Shown: positions 56,694 to 64,000 of the stretch, piece after piece | How the letters are laid out: each line of letters opens with the position of its first letter | How positions within the stretch are numbered: position 1 is the first letter of the stretch | Assembly (NCBI GenBank): GCA_963772935.1 | Contig: CAVYZK010000009.1 | Location: 1,302,001 to 1,366,000, forward strand | Length of the DNA: 64,000 bases | Direction of reading: 5' to 3' | Origin: JANNNF01 sp963772935 | GTDB taxonomy: Bacteria > Pseudomonadota > Alphaproteobacteria > Rhodobacterales > Rhodobacteraceae | Program-made: the position numbers and the translations under genes | Notes under the pieces: model-generated | Seen by the model: only the letters and a program-made list of their open reading frames with translations | Databases searched by the model: none | What the model was told of the DNA's origin: nothing

Positions 56694-58175
56694 ATGCAGC
56701 CCCGGCTTGTCCTGAAAGATATCGTCAAGGCCTTCGGCCCGATCAAGGTGCTGCATGGCGTGACCCTGACCGTCCAGCCCGGCGAGGTTCACGGGCTTCT
56801 GGGTGAAAACGGCGCCGGCAAATCGACCATGCTGAACATCCTGTCCGGCGTTCTGTCCGCCGACTCCGGGTCTTGCAGCATCGACGGCACGCCCGTTACC
56901 GTCCATTCCCCGCGTGACGCCACCGCAGCCGGGATCGCGATGATCCATCAGGAACTGCAACAGGTGCCCGAACTGACCGTGGCGCAGAACATCTACCTCG
57001 GGGCCGCGCTGCGCCGCTCCGCTGGCCTGCTGGTGGACCGCGCTGGCCAAGAGGCCGAGGCCCGCCGCATCCTCGCGCCCCTCGACGCAACCATCGACGT
57101 CACCGCCCCCATCCGCACCCTGCGGGTCGCCCAACGCCAGATCGTGGAAATCGCCAAGGCCCTGCGCGCCAACGCCCGCATCATCGCCATGGACGAACCG
57201 ACCAGCAGCCTGACGCCGAAAGAATTTGAACGTCTGGTGACCGTGATCCAGAACCTCACCGCGCAAGGCGTGTCGATCATCTATGTGTCGCACAAGATGG
57301 ATGAGGTGTTCCGTCTGTGCCAATCCGCCACCATCCTGCGCGATGGCCGCCTGATCAAACAGGTGCCGCTGCCCGCAACCCCGGTGGCCCAAGTCATTGA
57401 ACTCATGGTCGGACGGGAACTGTCCGCCGCCACCCACCGCAGCTTTGCCAGCGACAAACCCGTGCTGCAAGTGCAAGGCCTGTCCCGCGCCAAGGCCGTC
57501 GTTGATGTGGGCTTCACCCTGCACGCGGGTGAGGTTCTGGGCATCGCAGGGCTTGTCGGGTCAGGCCGCACCGAACTTTTGCGGCTGATCGCGGGCGTCG
57601 ATGCCGCCGATGCGGGCACCGTCACGGTTGACGGCAAACCCGCCGCCAACGGCCCCCGCGCCCGCATCAAGGCGGGCTTGGGCCTTGTGCCCGAGGAACG
57701 CAAACGCGACGGCATCATCCGCCACCGCCCCGTCACCAGCAACGTCGGCCTGCCCTCGATGCGCCGCTTTTCCACCCTTGGCATCATCCGCAAACGCGCG
57801 CTGAAGGCGAAAACCGAGGCCCTGATGCGCGAGGTCAACCTGCGCCCACCAGACGTGACCCGCGCCATCGGCAGCTTTTCCGGCGGCAATCAGCAAAAGG
57901 CCATCATCGGCCGCTGGCTCGCCGCCGACACCCGCATCTTCCTGTTTGACGAACCCACCCGGGGCATCGACGTGGGCGCCAAGGCCGAGATTTACGACCT
58001 GATCGAACGCCTGGCCGAACAGGGCCGCGCCGTCATCGTCGTGTCGTCCGAACTGCCCGAGGTGATCCGCCTGTCCGACCGCGTGCTGGTGATGCGCGAG
58101 GGCCGCCTTGCCGCCACCCTGGGGCCCGACGAGATTTCCGAGGCCAACATCGCCCGCAACGCCATTCCCGCCTGA
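56694..58175 (+). CDS. Sugar ABC transporter ATP-binding protein (two domains)
   Basis: 493 residues, RbsA/XylG type with two fused ATPase domains. Domain 1 has Walker A GENGAGKSTMLN and Walker B IIAMDEPTSSLT. Domain 2 has the diverged Walker A GLVGSGRTELL that is normal for the second half of this family, signature FSGGNQQKAIIGRWL, and Walker B LFDEPTRGIDVGAKAEI. Drives uptake through the permease that follows 10 bases later. Confidence 0.94.
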   Translation: MQPRLVLKDIVKAFGPIKVLHGVTLTVQPGEVHGLLGENGAGKSTMLNILSGVLSADSGSCSIDGTPVTVHSPRDATAAGIAMIHQELQQVPELTVAQNIYLGAALRRSAGLLVDRAGQEAEARRILAPLDATIDVTAPIRTLRVAQRQIVEIAKALRANARIIAMDEPTSSLTPKEFERLVTVIQNLTAQGVSIIYVSHKMDEVFRLCQSATILRDGRLIKQVPLPATPVAQVIELMVGRELSAATHRSFASDKPVLQVQGLSRAKAVVDVGFTLHAGEVLGIAGLVGSGRTELLRLIAGVDAADAGTVTVDGKPAANGPRARIKAGLGLVPEERKRDGIIRHRPVTSNVGLPSMRRFSTLGIIRKRALKAKTEALMREVNLRPPDVTRAIGSFSGGNQQKAIIGRWLAADTRIFLFDEPTRGIDVGAKAEIYDLIERLAEQGRAVIVVSSELPEVIRLSDRVLVMREGRLAATLGPDEISEANIARNAIPA

Positions 58176-58185
58176 GGTTCCCCAA

Positions 58186-59134
58186 ATGTCCAGCACCGTC
58201 CTTTCCCGCATCAAATTCCGCGACGCAGGCACACTTGTGGGCCTGCTGCTCATCAGCCTCGTGTTCGCCAGCCTGTCCCCGTCATTTCTGACCGGGGCCG
58301 AACCTGATGAATATCCTGCAACAATCGTCGATCAACGCCTGTATCGCGCTTGGGATGACGCTGGTGATCATCTCGGGCGGCATCGACCTGTCGGTCGGCC
58401 CAGTCGCCGCGCTGTCTGCCGTGTTGGGGGCTGCAATGCTGGTGGCGGGCGTGCCGATCCCGCTGGCACTGGCAGGGGCTTTGGGCGTCGGCGTGTTTTG
58501 CGGCTTCCTCAACGGCGCGCTGATCGCATGGGGCGGCTTGCAGCCTTTCATCGTCACGCTTGGCGGCCTGTCGCTCTACCGTGCGCTCGCCCTGATTTTC
58601 ACGGGCGGCACGCCGATCTTCGGCCTGCCCGATGGCTTCCGCGCCCTGACCAACGGTTTTGTCCTTGGCATTCCCAACGCGGTGATCATCGTGGCCGTGC
58701 TTGCTCTGCTGGCATGGGTCATCCTGAACAAAACCCCGCTTGGCGAATATTTCATGGCCGTTGGTGGCAACCCCGAAGCCGCCCGCATCGCAGGTGTGCC
58801 CGTCACCCTGACCAAACTGTCGGCCTACATGATCTCCGGTCTGATGGCCGCAGTCGCCGCGATGATCCTGATTGGCCGTCTGGGTGCCGCCGAACCCACC
58901 CTTGGCACCCTGTGGGAACTGGACGCCATCGCCGCCGCCGCCATTGGCGGGGCCTCGCTGATGGGGGGGCGCGGGTCCATCCCCGGCACCCTGATCGGCT
59001 GCATCATCCTTGGCACCCTGCGCAACGGGCTGACGCTGATGAACGTGCAGGCGTTCTACCAGTTGCTTGCCACCGGCATCATCATCATTGTTGCCATGCT
59101 GATCGACAAGGCGACCAGTGGCAAACAGGGGTGA
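58186..59134 (+). CDS. Sugar ABC transporter permease (frameshifted)
   Basis: 315-residue RbsC-type membrane permease after correction. ATG 58186 begins MSSTVLSRIKFRDAGTLVGL; an extra G in the run at 58294-58297 breaks PSFLTG/PNLMNILQQSS. The remainder has the family core GMTLVIISGGIDLSVGPVAA, VGGNPEAARIAGV and GAASLMGGRGSIPGT-like text (GGASLMGGRGSIPGTLIG). It lies 3 bases before the RpiR gene. Confidence 0.9.
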
Positions 59135-59137
59135 GAT

Positions 59138-59992
59138 ATGGGCGACGCGCGGGCAATCGGGGCACAGATCAGGATGCGGCTGCCAAGCCTGACCCCGCTG
59201 GAAGGCAAGGTCGCCGCCGACATTCTGGCCCGCCGCGACATCGGCGAGGCTACGCCCTTGCGCGAAGTGTCCGAAGGGTCCGGCGTGTCGGATGCGATGG
59301 TGGTGAAGGTCGCCAAAAAGCTGGGCTTCGCGGGATTTCGCGAATTTCGCCAAGGCCTTGTAGATTACAACGCGTCCGACACCGCCGCCCTGCATTCGGA
59401 AATCATGCCCGATGATACGGCAGGAATGATCGTGCAAAAGGTGTTCCGCACCGCCATGCAGGCCATTGAGGAAACCTTTGCCATTCTGGATCTTGAGGCA
59501 TTCGAGCGTGCCGCCGACTACCTGCACCGCGCGAGACAGCGCGATTTCTACGGCCTCGGCGGGTCGGCACAGATCGCCCGTGACGTGGCGCATAAATTCC
59601 TGCGCATCGGGGTGCGGGCAAGCGTGTTTGACGACGCGCATATGATGATGATGTCGGCCTCCCTGCTTGGCCCTGATGATGTGGCGATTGCGTTTTCGCA
59701 TTCCGGCAACACCGCCGCCGTGGTCGATGCCGTCGAACTCGCCCGCCGCAACGGCGCGCGCACGATTGCGGTGACGAACTACCCCGACAGCCCGGTCGCG
59801 CGGATCGTCGATGTGGTGCTGTGTTCCACCGCGCAAAACTCGCCCCTTCTGGGGGAAAACGCCACCGCCCGGATTGCGCAGTTGAACCTGCTGGACGCGC
59901 TGTTCGTGGCCACCGCCCAACGCGACCGCAAATCCGCCGACGCCAATCTGGACCGCACCATGCGCGCGGTACAGTCCAAACGAAAACAATGA
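59138..59992 (+). CDS. RpiR/MurR-family transcription regulator
   Basis: 284 residues. The N-terminal ~77 residues form the RpiR helix-turn-helix (TPLREVSEGSGVSDAMVVKV, AKKLGFAGFREFRQGL). The C-terminal SIS domain binds a sugar phosphate (GLGGSAQIARDVAHKF, IAFSHSGNTAAVVDAVELA, TIAVTNYPDSPVAR). Encoded inside the sugar operon it probably controls; the inverted repeat at 54496-54529 is the candidate operator. Confidence 0.92.
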   Translation: MGDARAIGAQIRMRLPSLTPLEGKVAADILARRDIGEATPLREVSEGSGVSDAMVVKVAKKLGFAGFREFRQGLVDYNASDTAALHSEIMPDDTAGMIVQKVFRTAMQAIEETFAILDLEAFERAADYLHRARQRDFYGLGGSAQIARDVAHKFLRIGVRASVFDDAHMMMMSASLLGPDDVAIAFSHSGNTAAVVDAVELARRNGARTIAVTNYPDSPVARIVDVVLCSTAQNSPLLGENATARIAQLNLLDALFVATAQRDRKSADANLDRTMRAVQSKRKQ

Positions 59993-60002
59993 GGTAACGC
60001 CC

Positions 60003-60869
60003 GTGCCCAGCCCCGTAGTCCTGACCGTCGGTTCCCTGCATTATGACATCGTGGTCGAGGCTGACCATCTGCCAGCCCGGGATGAAACCGGGGTGGGGTC
60101 GCGCTGGTATCCGAAATTCGGCGGCAAGGGCGGCAATCAGGCGGCATCAGCGGCCAAGGCCGGGGTCGCCTCGCGCATGGTGGGGGCGGTCGGCGCAGAT
60201 GACTTCGGCAGCTTCCTGCGGGCAAATCTGGAAACCGCCGGGGTGGATCACCGCTTTGTCGCCACCGTTCCGGGCGTTGGCTCGGGTATGAGCGTGGCGA
60301 TCATGGACGCAGGCGGCGACTATGCCGCCACCATCGTCTCCGGCGCGAATCTGCACATCGATCCGCAAATGCTGACCGACCGGGCCATCTGGGCCGATGT
60401 CGCCCTGCTGGTCCTGCAAAACGAAATCCCCGAACCCCTGAACATCGCCGCCGCATCCGAGGCTCGCCGTCGCGGCATCCGCACCGTGCTGAACGCCGCC
60501 CCCTGCCGCCCGATGTCAGCCGACTTCACCGCTCTCGTCGATATCCTCGTCGTCAACGCGGTCGAGGCCGAGATGATGGGCACCGCCCCGATCTGCTGCC
60601 TGAACAACGCCGCCGATGCCGCCAAAACCCTGGCCGATCAGTTTGACGCCGTGATCGTCACCGCCGGATCAAAGGGTCTGGCCGCATGGACCGCCACCGA
60701 TGATCACTTCACCCTGCCCGCCGAAAAGGTTCAGGTGGTCAGCAGCCACGGCGCAGGCGACGCCTTCATCGGCGCGCTTGCCGCCAGCCTGGCCGCCAAG
60801 GCCGACCTGCACACCGCAGCACAAGCGGCCTCTCACGCCGCCGCCCTGCATGTGTCCACCCCGCGCTAA
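60003..60869 (+). CDS. Ribokinase-like PfkB carbohydrate kinase
   Basis: 288 residues. Phosphorylates a sugar after import. The PfkB signature 1 region is KFGGKGGNQAASAAKAGVAS and signature 2 is VVSSHGAGDAFIGALAASLA with the catalytic Asp of GAGD. TVLNAAPCRPMSAD and VNAVEAEMMG are typical of ribokinases. Closest by wording to RbsK, but the unusual isomerase partner leaves the substrate open. Its stop overlaps the convergent SIP gene by 4 bases. Confidence 0.9.
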   Translation: MPSPVVLTVGSLHYDIVVEADHLPARDETGVGSRWYPKFGGKGGNQAASAAKAGVASRMVGAVGADDFGSFLRANLETAGVDHRFVATVPGVGSGMSVAIMDAGGDYAATIVSGANLHIDPQMLTDRAIWADVALLVLQNEIPEPLNIAAASEARRRGIRTVLNAAPCRPMSADFTALVDILVVNAVEAEMMGTAPICCLNNAADAAKTLADQFDAVIVTAGSKGLAAWTATDDHFTLPAEKVQVVSSHGAGDAFIGALAASLAAKADLHTAAQAASHAAALHVSTPR

Positions 60870-61580
60870 AAATTCTCGGTCGTATCCGCCTGCCCCTGCA
60901 CCCAATAGCCCGAGGCCTTGATCCACCCCAGCGGCACGCCCACCGTGTTCAGAAAATGCGCCCGCAGCGCCCGCGCTACGGATGCCTCAGCGGCAATCCA
61001 GACAAACGTGCCGGGGGCTACATCCAGCCCCCGCACCGCCGCCAGCAACGGCCCGGCATCCCCCGCCAAGGCGGTGTCCCGATGCACCCATGTTACCCCG
61101 GGCAAATCCTGCTCATCCGCAGGCCCCGGCACCGCGACCACGGCCCGCACCGCCCCGCCATCCTCAATCCTGCGGCCAATTGCGGGCAAGGCGGTCTCAT
61201 CCCCGATCAGCAACCACTGCGCAATCTCGCCGCCAATCACCGCCGATCCGCGCGGCCCGCCGATCATCACCGCGTCCCCCACCGCCGCATTCAGCGCCCA
61301 CAAGGTCGCAGGCCCCGCGTCATGCAGGGCGAAATCCACCACCAGCTCACCCCGCGCCGCATCAAACCGGCGCGGCGTGTAATCCCGCCGCGCCTCCCGC
61401 GCCCACCATCAGCTTGATATGGTCATCGAACCCCGCCGACTGAAACCCGGCCAGGTCCGGCCCGGTCAGCGTGATCCGCTGCATATGCGGGGTCAGCCGC
61501 TCTGTCGCAGCAACAGTCAGGCTACGGCGCACCAGTTCATGGCGCATCCGGGTGATGGTGGGCAGGGTATGGTCGGTCAT
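60866..61580 (-). CDS. Siderophore-interacting protein, FAD-dependent ferric reductase (frameshifted)
   Basis: 237 residues after correction, ATG 61580 (MTDHTLPTITRMRHELVRRS). Reduces ferric siderophores in the cytoplasm in this family. The FAD-binding part includes RITLTGPDLAGFQSAGFDDH and, after the break, RRDYTPRRFD (RxYTxR FAD motif) and VVDFALHDAGPATLWA; the C-terminal half has VWIAAEASVARALR. One extra base within 61396-61398 breaks KLMVGA/EARRDYTPR. Stands alone here; no siderophore genes or clear Fur box seen. Confidence 0.86.
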
Positions 61581-61692
61581 CGGTGTCCTCGGGGAATGGC
61601 GCGAGCGCCTGTGTATCCCCCTCAAACGCCGGACCGACACCTTTCCGTCGTCATTCCCTACAAATACAGTCGGAATTTACCGCGCCCGAATC

Positions 61693-62784
61693 TTAACGAA
61701 CATGGATCAGCGTCTGGAACAACGCGGGGTCCAGACTGACCGCCGCAAAGGTCGGCCCCTCCGTCAGCACCGATACCGCGTCATGGCTGTGCAGGCTTTC
61801 CTGATGGCTGGCCACCACGCGGAAATCACCGATCCGCGGATCGCTGCGCAACACCTGACAGAAACTGCGCGCGGCATCCTCGACGAAAATCGGGTTGGCG
61901 GCGTTCAGTTCCGCAAAGGCCTGTTCATCCTCGCGCTTGACCATCACCTGCGTTTCCGTCGGCACCGCCTCCCGCGCCAGCGCGATCAGGTCTTCGAACC
62001 ACAGGCAATCGTCCCCCCGCAACTCCACCGAAATCCGCGCCACCGACCGCTGGCTGTGCGGTGTGGCCAACTGCCCCCGCACCCGCCGCGCATGTTCCGA
62101 CAGTTCCAGCGAACAGGGGCAAGTGCTGGAATAGACGTAGTCCAGATGGATGATCTTGGTCCGCACGCCCCCGGCATCGACCAGTTCCAGCGCGATGTCA
62201 TAATACTGCCAGCCGCTCAGGCCTGACCGCAGCGACTGCACCTGCATCGGGAAGGAAAACCGCATCTGGATGCGCGCATCGAAGGCCCCGAGGTCGGCCA
62301 GATAATCCTCCAGCGCCGCCGCGATCACCTCAAAGCTGAACTCCCGGTCGGCATGGGCATAGAACGACCGCATGATGCGGCTCATGTTGATGCCCTTCTT
62401 TTCGGCCTCAAGGCTCACAGTCCCTGTCACGCTCGTCTCAAGCATCACCTCACCCGCATCGCGGGTGCGATAGCGGATCGGCAGCCGAAAGTTGGAAATC
62501 CCCACATGCTGGATCGCGGCCTTTGCACCGACGATCAGGCTGGACGGCCCATTCTGCAAATCCGGCAACCCCGCCTTGTAGGCTTCGCTGACCCCAAACT
62601 CGGCAGGGTAGGCCCGGCTCAACGCAGGATACCCCATCCCCGGCACCAGATAGCCCACTGCCCCATCCAAGCCCGCAATCTCGGCGTCAGACGCAGCACC
62701 CGCCCATGTGCGCAGCAGCGCCAGCGCCGCCTCCGCGTCTTTCCGGCTTGGGGTACGGTCCATCTCGGCGATGTGAATGTTCAT
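61693..62784 (-). CDS. folE2: GTP cyclohydrolase FolE2 (type IB)
   Basis: 363 residues from ATG 62784 (MNIHIAEMDRTPSRKDAEA). Opens GTP to dihydroneopterin triphosphate, first step of folate synthesis, without the classical FolE. Metal and catalytic text YVYSSTCPCSLELSEHARRV and HSQRSVARISVEL are family marks, with KKGINMSRIMRSFYAH earlier. It supplies the FolB/FolP branch encoded elsewhere in the window. No Zur-type box was visible upstream. Confidence 0.94.
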   Translation of the reverse strand: MNIHIAEMDRTPSRKDAEAALALLRTWAGAASDAEIAGLDGAVGYLVPGMGYPALSRAYPAEFGVSEAYKAGLPDLQNGPSSLIVGAKAAIQHVGISNFRLPIRYRTRDAGEVMLETSVTGTVSLEAEKKGINMSRIMRSFYAHADREFSFEVIAAALEDYLADLGAFDARIQMRFSFPMQVQSLRSGLSGWQYYDIALELVDAGGVRTKIIHLDYVYSSTCPCSLELSEHARRVRGQLATPHSQRSVARISVELRGDDCLWFEDLIALAREAVPTETQVMVKREDEQAFAELNAANPIFVEDAARSFCQVLRSDPRIGDFRVVASHQESLHSHDAVSVLTEGPTFAAVSLDPALFQTLIHVR

Positions 62785-62898
62785 CAGGTGTCCTTCCGGT
62801 TCGGGCAAGGCCGTGGCCCCGCCGTCAATGTCAACAGCACTGTCCTATGTAGGGGCGAAAGAGGCCTTCGCCACCCTGCCCCTTCATATTGGCACAAA

Positions 62899-62956
62899 TA
62901 TCCCACGGGGGAAGACCACATTGAATGTGGTCGGGGGGTGTGAAACCCCCCTCTTC
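62899..62956 (+). repeat. Two-hairpin structured repeat, copy 2
   Basis: Leader TATCCCACGGGGGAAGA, hairpin GACCACATT (62914-62922) / AATGTGGTC (62924-62932), then GGGGGG-TGTGAAA-CCCCCC (62933-62951), then TCTTC (62952-62956), which can pair with GAAGA (62911-62915). Same leader, loop and layout as copy 1 at 33506-33573, but the stem sequences differ while pairing is kept. Confidence 0.7.
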
Positions 62957-62960
62957 TACC

Positions 62961-62981
62961 CAAAACGCCACCCGCGTTTTG
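62961..62981 (-). terminator. Possible terminator of metZ
   Basis: Stem CAAAACGC (62961-62968) / GCGTTTTG (62974-62981) with 5-base loop, about 50 bp after the metZ stop. On the minus strand the second arm ends TTTTG, so the U-tract is part of the stem. Confidence 0.5.
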
Positions 62982-63034
62982 TATCTACGGATCCTCTACA
63001 GATCCTTTACGCTTTCTCTACGCAGTCTTTACGC
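62980..63034. repeat. Five 11-bp tandem repeats spanning the metZ stop codon
   Basis: Five consecutive units: TGTATCTACGG, ATCCTCTACAG, ATCCTTTACGC, TTTCTCTACGC, AGTCTTTACGC, with consensus around CTYTACGC. The last unit contains the metZ stop (TAA on minus, TTA at 63029-63031). Confidence 0.7.
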
Positions 63035-64000
63035 CGCCAAAGCCCGCAAAAGATCGTTAATGATATCGCTCGGATCTTCCAACCCCACCGACAGCCGGAT
63101 CAACCCCGGCGTGATCCCCAACAGGTCTTTCTGATCCTGCGGCAGGCGCTGATGGGTGGTCGTGGCGGGGTGAGTCGCAATGGTTTTCGCATCGCCAAGG
63201 TTGTTCGATATCTTGATGATCTCCAAAGCGTTCATGAACCGGAACGCCGCCTCTTTTCCCGCCGCGATATCAAAGGTCACAAGCGTGCCCCCCGACCCCA
63301 TCTGCTCCATCGCAAGTGCATGTTGTGCATGGCTTTTCAGCCCCGGAAACACGACACGGCTCAGCGCCTTGTGCCCTTGCAGCGCGGTCGCCACCTCCAG
63401 CGCCGCGTCCGCCATCGCCCGGCAGCGCAAATCCAGTGTCGCCATGCCGTTAAGCATGATCCAGGCGGTAAACGGGCTCATCGACCCACCGGTGTGCTTC
63501 ATATACGGCTCGGCCACCTTGCGCACAAAATCCCGCGTGCCGCAGATCACGCCGCCAAGCGCACGCCCCTGCCCGTCGATGTGCTTGGTGGTGGAATAAA
63601 CCACCACATCGGCCCCTTGTTCGACGGCCTTGGAAAAGATCGGGGTGGCGAACACGTTGTCCACAATCACCAAGGCCCCAACCGCGTGGGCAATCTCGGA
63701 AACCGATTTGATATCAACCAGTTCCAGCGTCGGGTTCGACATGGATTCAAAGAAAACCGCCTTGGTTTCCGGCGTCACAGCCGCCCGCCACGCCTCCAGA
63801 TCGGCCCCATCCACGAAGGTAACGCGCACGCCAAACCGCGTCAGAACCTCCTCCAGCACATACAGGCAAGACCCGAACAGCGCCCGCGACGACACCACAT
63901 GATCGCCCGCCCGCAGCATCGAGGTCAGCGCGCCATTGACCGCCGCCATGCCACGTTGCCGTCGCAAACGCATCTTCGGTGCCTTCCAGCGCCGCGATCC
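63029..64000 (-). CDS. metZ: O-succinylhomoserine sulfhydrylase, 5' end outside the window (frameshifted)
   Basis: PLP enzyme making homocysteine from O-succinylhomoserine and sulfide. Visible: substrate/cofactor text AGDHVVSSRALFGSC, KAVFFESMSNPTLELVDI, VIVDNVFATPIF, the PLP lysine in VVYSTTKHIDGQGRALGG, and the end GLIRLSVGLEDPSDIINDL. At 63953 one extra base separates EGTEDAFATATG from MAAVNGALTSML; both sides are family sequence. The start lies beyond 64000. Ends in the 11-bp tandem repeat. Confidence 0.93.
   Translation of the reverse strand, partial: GSRRWKAPKMRLRRQRGMAAVNGALTSMLRAGDHVVSSRALFGSCLYVLEEVLTRFGVRVTFVDGADLEAWRAAVTPETKAVFFESMSNPTLELVDIKSVSEIAHAVGALVIVDNVFATPIFSKAVEQGADVVVYSTTKHIDGQGRALGGVICGTRDFVRKVAEPYMKHTGGSMSPFTAWIMLNGMATLDLRCRAMADAALEVATALQGHKALSRVVFPGLKSHAQHALAMEQMGSGGTLVTFDIAAGKEAAFRFMNALEIIKISNNLGDAKTIATHPATTTHQRLPQDQKDLLGITPGLIRLSVGLEDPSDIINDLLRALAA

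Noticed and set aside
62785..62900. Zur box upstream of folE2
   Set aside because: FolE2 is often zinc-regulated, but no A+T-rich palindrome of the Zur type is visible in this stretch.

Overview
The window looks like chromosome from a high-G+C alphaproteobacterium of the Rhodobacteraceae. The signs are the propionyl-CoA carboxylase/PccR pair with TTTGCAAA sites, an alphaproteobacterial LexA box (GAAC-N7-GAAC), the betIBA/choXWV arrangement, a folB-folP-glmM string, dprA next to topA, and several small families (DUF6446, DUF6497, DUF4174, DUF3095) that I associate with this family. I see no rRNA, tRNA, CRISPR array, insertion sequence or prophage.

Layout. 1-4660 (minus): oligopeptide-type ABC importer (fused ATPase, Tat-exported binding protein, permease cut by the window edge). 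4895-13472 (plus): a six-gene cluster that looks like a cyclic-nucleotide signalling module. It holds a DUF3095 protein, a large ABC-exporter-like protein whose nucleotide-binding site has lost its catalytic residues, a stand-alone cyclic-nucleotide-binding protein, a metallo-beta-lactamase-fold hydrolase, a six-helix membrane adenylate cyclase, and a redox-type adenylate cyclase with membrane histidines and a 2Fe-2S domain. 13469-26296: methylmalonyl-CoA route (mutase, pccA, pccB, PccR regulator) interleaved with an SOS-box Y-family polymerase, small lipoproteins, and membrane proteins. 26354-33463: a CoxG-like protein, then glycine betaine synthesis (betIBA) and divergent choline uptake (choXWV). 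33599-44185: topA, dprA, gabT, glmM, folP, folB, a cell-wall hydrolase and small exported proteins. 44490-54317: PPDK-like enzyme, glycyl-tRNA synthetase genes glyQ and glyS around a DUF6446 gene, a SPOR/peptidoglycan-binding/pseudo-protease protein, and TrkH. 54543-60869: sugar ABC importer operon with TIM-barrel isomerase, RpiR regulator and PfkB kinase. 60866-64000: siderophore-interacting protein, folE2 and the 3' part of metZ.

The most interesting unit is 4895-13472. Cyclases, a cyclic-nucleotide sensor, a candidate hydrolase and a membrane pseudo-ATPase sit in one compact same-strand run. The pseudo-ATPase has three spaced copies of a motif resembling the segment after the ABC-exporter Q-loop. 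I infer a membrane-associated cAMP circuit; its output is unknown.

A technical warning matters for every reader. Eleven genes, including glyS, glyQ, mcm, pccA and metZ, are broken by single-base frameshifts. Nearly all are one extra base, and removing that base restores the expected protein. I read these as sequence or assembly errors, not real pseudogenes, and annotate the genes as whole CDSs. The exception is glyS, which also carries an anomalous low-G+C segment of about 240 bp.
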